In this document: positions 57,340 through 64,000 of the stretch, in pieces
Numbering within the stretch: the stretch's first letter is position 1
How the letters are laid out: every line of letters starts with the position of its first letter
DNA from: Sphagnum compactum
Lineage: Eukaryota; Bryophyta; Sphagnopsida; Sphagnales
Assembly: GCA_965153455.1 (NCBI GenBank)
Contig: OZ234499.1
Location: 12,954,271 to 13,018,270 of the forward strand
DNA length: 64,000 bases
Reading direction: 5' to 3'
Notes under the pieces: generated by a model
The model's database searches: none
The model's input: the letters and a program-made list of their open reading frames with translations, nothing else
What the model was told of the DNA's origin: nothing
Position numbers and translations under genes: made by a program

Positions 57340-60300
57340 TTGCCTAGGCATTTTAGAAGTTAGTTGGCCCTATCCTATGTTTGCCACATATAAATATTTC
57401 CATGTGATTGCTTTCTAAGCAAAGGGCCTAGGAGTTGGGTATGGGTCCTTTTATTACATTTGGACCCTAGTGTAAATGCAAATTTGTTTTCAAGTTTAAT
57501 ATGTTGTTGTCCACTATTTTTGTTATGAAATGGTGAAATTATGATTCTTCATTGTATACTTTACCAAATTGTCCATCACCAAAAGGAAATTCATGAGGGC
57601 AAGTTGAAGGACAAGAAATGTGTTTTGTTGTTTTTGTGTAATGTAAGTCTTATCATTAATCTTGGGCGGGTTGTTGATGGTGGAGGATGGAACCACATTT
57701 ATGAAGTAGCTTGATGAAGCTTCACAAGGAGGAGATACCTAGGAGTTGTGTGATGGAAGATAAAAGGATGGCAAAGGGATGGCAAAGGGATGGCTCAAGA
57801 CAAGAAAAAACAAACTAGGTGATAAACTAAGTTTTCAAATAAGGTGTGTGGGGGATTATGGATAAGAAGAAATGTTGGATTTTTTTTTTTGTTGTTATTA
57901 ATTTTTCTGTTGTGCTAATAGCACATTAGCTAGAACAAGCCTTGTACTTAAAAAAATAAAATAAAAAATTGATGTTGAAACATGAAGACAAAGCAAGGTG
58001 GTCAAAGCTATAGATGGGTGGGCATTCAGAAGATTCATGATTATGCATGCACCAAAGAGAGGTTAGGAGTTTGGATCTAGTTGGGTGCTTGGTTTTGGAG
58101 CAAGAAACATGAGAAACCTTGTTTTGGTTATCCTTGGGTTGGAGCTAATATGTAGAGAAGGTCAAAATCTAGTATGAGCTTTCAAAGACCAAATTAAGCA
58201 AAGATGGGTTCTATGAGAATGTATTTACCCATACCTTGAGTGGTTTTGCATAACCTCATGTTGATTATTCTAATTAAGAATCAAATTTTAGTGAAACGGA
58301 AAGGTGGCAAACGATTAGACTTTTTGGGAATCTAAATTGTAGAGCTTTCTTTGATGCATTGCATAATAAAGGTTAGGATTAGCAATTCAATGACCTATTG
58401 AACATTAAAAGTGTCAATTTTTGGTTATATTTCAAGAAAAGAAAAGTATCAGTTTGGCTCAAATTGGGACAATACAAAGCAATTTTTAACAATAACATCA
58501 AGACTTTGGATTGTTGTAATAAAATATTGTAATTTGGTGGCCTTAAAATGTTGAAGTTGTGTTTCTTTGATATTTGATCCAAATTATTCAAAATATGTAC
58601 TATTTGAGTTTATATTTAAAGATTCAAGTCTTTAGTTTGTCATTTGAGTGTAAAACACAATGAGGTTGTTTCAATTTATATTGTGTGTTATTTGGTATTT
58701 ATAATTAGGGATTGATGGATGACACTTTATGTTGGATGTGGTAAACACTAATGGAAGCCCAAAATGAGGTGTGAGTGGGGATGTTCTTAGCATACATGCA
58801 CATATTCAACTCCAGAAAATGAATTGTAATGAAAAAGAACAAGATAACCAAGTAAAAGTCTTATTGATATAGTCTTGTCATCTAGAATTATACAAATGCA
58901 AAAAAACTTGATATAATGAAAATGGTAGTAAAGTAGTGACCAAATACTTGGAAATTATTTTATAAAATCTAAGCTATGGGTCACAAGAAATTAACATGCT
59001 ATGATTTCTTTCTCAATGAGCCCATCGGTCATTTGTGGGAATTCCTGTAATCATGAAACCTTCCCCAAACTTTAATAAACTTGCTTCTCACAAAGGTATA
59101 GTCAAATACAACCCCATGCACAACAACTCATGATTTTGAACATAACAAATAACTCAACAAAGTATGACACAAGACATAAATTGAGACTCCTAGTTCTTGA
59201 AACTATAGCTCCCACAACAACACAATGAAATGCATCCCATATAGTAGCTCAGGGAGTTGGACAAAGAAGAAACAAAAATCCAATCATACCGTCAACAACA
59301 TTTTCCATTGCACACACATCCCTCTTTAGAACCACATTTCCTTTCAAAGTTCCCCCACTATAGTGAGTATTGTCTCCTAGAACACATAACTAATTCTTCT
59401 CCCACAAGGCTCTAGAATCATTGACAACACAAATTGTCACACAAACCATTCCCAAATCCTTAGAGTGCTTCATCATTTCCCTTAATGTGATAGACAAACT
59501 ATTGCTATGTCTATTTCCTTTTTTATGAAGCTAATGGTGTAGCGGAAAAACATAAGTCTAGAGTCAAAGAAATAAGCAACAATAGGGCATTTTTCCCATA
59601 CTATTATTCTAGTACTCTTAAACCTTCCATATGAGCTCTACAACCAAAAGAAAAATCATCAACTCTTGAAGAAAAACAATGAAAACTTAGCTTTGATCCC
59701 CAATCCATATCCATAATGCCATATGTATATGGTGAAGCTCCACACTCCATAATTTGCATCCTCCAAACAAACAATGCAACAATAGCTCACACCACACAAA
59801 ACAAACTCCAACATTAATAACTAACATACACAAGATAACACCAAGTCTTGTTGAAACACCAAGCCACAATAACAACACCATCCTCAACTTGCAAGAAACA
59901 AAACGAAGAAAAAGCAAAGCTACCTGTCCACAAATCCTTTTCCCCATCATCATCAACTGAAAGCTTTGTCACGTTCCAACTTTCGGCTGTTGATGGTACT
60001 ATTTCATCCAGCTAGGGTTTCATCAACCCTAAATCTATGTCACAACATGCTATGTTAAGGACATTGATGAGTATTCTGAGAACAACTCCTCCATTTGCGA
60101 ATTAAATCAACTTGAATAGAATCGAGAGACATATACACGATATTATTGCCATGTATTATGTAAGGCCTTTGTTGTGACCAATGAAGTCACAATCCAATGT
60201 TCATTTTCTAACATTTTCATATGATTTTAATTCAGCATATATTTATTTCCTTTGCACACAACCTTCCAAGTTAAACCATTTTAACAACCTGCACTACTTA

Positions 60301-61775
60301 TAAATTGTCCATTTGCACTGACCATATATTAAGTAATAAAACCTTGAAATCAATGATGGAAGTGGTGAATCAATTTTTAGGTTATTGAAACTTGTTTGGC
60401 CATCATTCACTCATTAATTTCTTCACATATACAGTTGTCCATGTGATACAACCAGATAGATACAAATGGCAATAAAACACGATCCAAGATTCTTTCATGA
60501 TCATGGAAAAATCTATGCCAGAATTTGATTGCACAACCAATCACCAACTTGATGTGCAATGTCTCATACAAATTGAATTATGTTAATCTATCATTCATGA
60601 ATTGATCCAAAACTTGCCCAGAAAAATCCTTGTTTTCACACAATCAATTATCTTATTGATTGTCCACAAATATTGTGGTGCTTAACAACATAAGTTGGGT
60701 TCAAATTTTGAATCCAAAATTGTCAAATTTAAAGCCAACATTGTTGATAACACATCACAAATTTTCCACTATTTGCCAATAATCCACACAAATTTTCAAA
60801 TTGCACAAGACTACAAATATTGTGTGCATTATAACAATCAAATAAAGAAGCCCAACAGAGTCCACTGCTTCATGTGGTTGGTCCTGGAAAATGTTGCACA
60901 ACCACAAAAAACAAAAACATTAAGTATTACATTTGAACAAATGCCACTTCATGCTGAAGATCAATGCCTTTTTTGCACATCGGACTTTTCATAACCCACC
61001 GACAGGCCAAACAATGCCCATAGAAGAATCAGAAAAAATATATTTGAAGGGCACCTTATATAAAGGAATATCCCTCCTAGAAAGAGGAGGCATATTACAT
61101 CTAGGTGTGAGAAACCTTGCCCTCCTACACGTTGTGATCTATCTATGTTTAGGTTCATGATACATTCTCACTTTGAGCTTTACAATGGGTAAAAGTCCAA
61201 GGGTGAGGGCATTCCCAAAAGAATGAGGATGAGGTGACCTTATGATAATTACATTGGCAATTGTACATTATACCTTTCAATCTGGTAAGGAGTTGAATCC
61301 ACAACCTCTCACAATGAGGACACCAGTCCCAAAGCCTGTGACAAACACATGCCTCATGGCAGTCATAGTCTAGTTATTTGACCAACCTGCATGTTTCACA
61401 TGACAATGTTTGCTTGCATCATGCACTTCTATACTCCCTTCCAAAAAGTCATATTCTTCAACCTTTCTCCCAAAAAAATTTGTAGTTCACACTTGTTGTT
61501 TAAGTTGTTTAAGGGTTTTGCAAAATGGCTCATAGTGCAACTGCTTTTGCTTTCATTCTTTGACACGAACCTTAGAGATAATGCCCATGACCACCATCCA
61601 TGTAGATCATACTCTCATATTGTCTATGCATCTTTGATATTTATCTACCTCAGTGCAAACATTGCACTGGAAAACTTGTTTGAAATAAACCTACTACAGA
61701 TGATGCACCTTGGTGAGGAGTGTGACGGGAGTTGTCACTGTTGCTTTGACATTTTGCAGTGCTTCAACTTTCCTG
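57340..61775. other. intergenic DNA, includes the transporter 3' flank
   Basis: No gene recognised. The stretch just below 61776 should contain the 3' UTR of the transporter gene; I could not place its polyadenylation site with confidence. Confidence 0.5.
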
Positions 61776-64000
61776 CTACGTTCTGTGGGGCTCAGCAGTG
61801 TCAGTTGTTGGTTGTGTAGGTAAGTCCACAAGAGATTGTGGAGGTGCAAAATACATTTGGAGGGACATACAGCAGATCAGGATTCCCAAAAATAGCTGCC
61901 ACACAATCAAGTAAACACACCTTCAGTGAAATTCATGCTTCATACGTCACTGCATGCAGCAGGACAAAATGAGTGTACCATTCTAGGTGTACCACAACAC
62001 AATTAATTTGTATCCTGGAACTTTCATTAGAAGTGATATACAAAGAATATCTCTGCAAACTGATAAGTAGCATGTAGAAGGTATGTACCTGCAGAGTAGG
62101 TCTGAAGTTGAAGAGATAGATGGACAACACCATTGTCAGCAACATAGCCATTGAGGTTGCATAGACCTGTTCAGAACATGACATTCTGTTGACATCAACA
62201 AGAGAAAGTGGAAGAAGAAAATAACATGGAGACAATACTACATGCTCAGAAACTGGAGTTTATTGCTGTATCTGTTGAAACTAGACTAACTCAAAGATGA
62301 GTGCAAGTTGAGAAGAGCTGAGATATATCTCCTGATATATCCCCAAATGCTGCCTACATAGCTGTATCTGCTGACAGCACTCTAGGTCCCAGATCCACTG
62401 CCCTTTCTATGGGCTCGTTCTACTATCACCAGTGCTACACAAATACCTCTGATGAGAATTGAGAAATCTCCATACCCAATGCTACACAAATTATACAAAA
62501 TTGGTTCAGTGCAGTTCAGTATAACCAACACTTTAAACCTTCAGAGACACACCTGCCCAGCAACAAGGGCCTGAATCTCCTGGCCATTCAATGCACATCT
62601 TACTTACTATTTAGGAATTATAAACAACTTGCAACTATGCAACAGGCATTCTAACCCTAATCTATGCAGGTGCACTCAAAATGAATATGCAAGAGCTGAG
62701 AGAGGGGAGAGGACCTTAACAATGTTGTCAGCATACTTCATCACCCAAGATACAAGGAGGCCAGTACAGCCTAGATTCAACACCACTAGCCATGTTGTAA
62801 CATTGTACCCAACCAGCAACCTGGACCACCAAGCCCCCTTTTCATATGCCCCAAGAATGTCATCCACTGTCAAATGGATCATGTTGAACAGCACTCCAAA
62901 TCTGCGAGGAAACCCCACCCATCCCCAACTGTGGATCAGACAAAAAAAATGTTTTGGCAATTTGCATCTAGGTCACAATCCAAAAGTCAATAGATTATTT
63001 TCCAAATTCTACATTATTACAACAAGCCCAGTATCCAGTTGCTTCATAGTATCTACATGGGAGCGTGGAGGACAGTACGCAACATAGTTCAATCCAAGAA
63101 AGACATGGAGCACTGAATGAACAGCAGTTCTTCACATTGTACTATGTAATTACTGTGCTCACTCTACACACAATTTCATGAGAGAGCATTATGTAGGCCA
63201 GAACCGTCTGACATTCTACCAACATCACCACAGTTGAACCACTGGTGACCTGAAGAATTTCCAATGTTCACATAGGTGGATTCCATACTTGTGATAAGGC
63301 GGGAATGAGAGAGTCCATCACAATGAAGCTCCTAAAACATCTCATGAGTTGGAAGGGACGTGTTCTACATAGTCCACCATAGCATTATAATTATTGCATG
63401 GAAGTGAGGAAAGCAACAAGAAAATGGGAGGAGAAGAGAAATAAAAAAGGGTGACAGTTACACATAAAGTTGCATATTCTGCCAATGGAGGGAGTCCTGA
63501 TTCTTCTTCATGAGAAATTCAGTGTAAACTCCTGCCATAGCCGAGAGACATGCTGAGAGTATGCCAAAAAGGTAACCTTGTATTGGTGCTGCTAGCAGAC
63601 TTCTGCAATCAGTCTCCCCACACCCTTTCACCTGCACCACCCACATCATCATCTTGTAAAAAAGTACATCAAAATCTCCACTGCTGCTGTCGAGTACCTC
63701 CAATTCTTAGATATCAACCCAACACAGAGAGCCAGGCAAGAATGATGAACCTGACTGACAGTAGTGCCAATAGTGAGTAACCCAATTGCCATCCATTGAA
63801 GCTTTGATACCTTTCTCTTCAAGAACGCTCTGTAAACCAAAACACACCATTACAATGTTCAATATCACCTTGACTAACCACCACAAGACAGATGGCTTTC
63901 CCTACTCATGACTACAGCACAGATTGATCACATTTGCAAAAGCTTTCTGGAATTCAATGGCTGACCTAAAGAGAATGGCAGTTGTGACAATCTTCAAATT
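61776..64000 (-). CDS. nucleotide-sugar transporter (CMP-sialic acid/UDP-galactose transporter-like), 3' part
   Basis: Multi-pass Golgi/ER membrane carrier that exchanges nucleotide sugars for nucleoside monophosphates (drug/metabolite transporter superfamily, Nuc_sug_transp). Six exons on the minus strand: 64000-63966 (partial, NLKIVTTAILFR), 63829-63751, 63631-63462, 62901-62715, 62166-62089 and 61895-61776, together 222 codons plus a TAG at 61776-61778. All borders are GT-AG and the phases join. Family motifs in order: FLKRKVSKLQWMAIGLLTIG, GTTVSQ, VKGCGETDC, APIQGYLFGILSACLSAMAG, VYTEFLMKKNQDSLHWQN, FGVLFNM, MKYADNIVK, and VYATSMAMLLTMVLSIYLFN. The last exon gives LFLGILICCMSLQMYFAPP and a short polar tail. 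It most resembles plant CMP-sialic acid transporter-like proteins. Substrate cannot be told from sequence, since plants are not known to make much CMP-sialic acid. The 5' exons are beyond the window. Confidence 0.93.

Noticed and set aside
60695-60994. Possible zf-RVT-like segment of a LINE (PNRVHCFMWLVLENV, then CLFC)
   Set aside because: The resemblance is short, no RT or endonuclease is near, and the following sequence does not continue the domain.
1-64000. tRNA, rRNA or snoRNA genes
   Set aside because: I saw no cloverleaf with A/B boxes and no rRNA-like tract; a covariance-model scan would be needed to exclude small RNAs.

Overview
The window is nuclear DNA from a land plant. It holds three recognisable host genes or gene remains: a 3-ketoacyl-CoA synthase, a class II homeodomain-leucine zipper factor and a nucleotide-sugar transporter. 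All are plant families, and the introns are GT-AG. The rest is AT-rich intergenic DNA dominated by mobile elements and minisatellites. I cannot name the species. The low gene density and a Sushi-like chromovirus would fit a fern or another non-flowering plant, but that is inference.

Layout. 1-2983 (minus): left-truncated Ty3/Gypsy retrotransposon with gag, protease, start of RT, a 155-bp-repeat leader and a 5' LTR. 3-13 kb: intergenic DNA with MITE-like inverted repeats and several minisatellites. 14.3-15.5 kb (plus): KCS gene broken by a 1-nt frameshift and apparently truncated. 15.5-19.2 kb: low-complexity repeats. 19.25-21.07 kb (minus): intact four-exon HD-Zip II gene (335 codons by my splice model), with minisatellites in intron 2 and upstream of the gene. 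22-25 kb: AT-rich. 25.3-30.5 kb (minus): decayed autonomous Helitron with OTU, HUH Rep and Pif1-type helicase remnants. 30.6-36.5 kb: minisatellites and two CACTA MITEs with perfect target-site duplications. 36.5-46.4 kb: mostly unrecognised. 46.4-48.7 kb: two non-autonomous Helitrons in inverted, head-to-head arrangement. 49-53.2 kb: a hAT-type MITE, a foldback CACTA MITE and a 2.5-kb CACTA element. 53.9-55.1 kb: a 70-bp tandem array split by a complete 799-bp Helitron. 56.6-57.3 kb: a decayed unknown coding region. 61.8-64 kb (minus): 3' six exons of a CMP-sialic acid/UDP-galactose-transporter-like gene running off the window.

The host genes show no sign of acting as a pathway; they are separate loci. 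The most interesting signal is the first element. Its Gag and Pol look Sushi-like (a lineage best known from fungi and vertebrates), gag and pol overlap in the -1 frame with a candidate slip site, and the sequence just inside its LTR is complementary to the predicted 5' end of its own transcript. That suggests Tf1/Sushi-type self-priming instead of tRNA priming. I found no convincing wholly new biological system.
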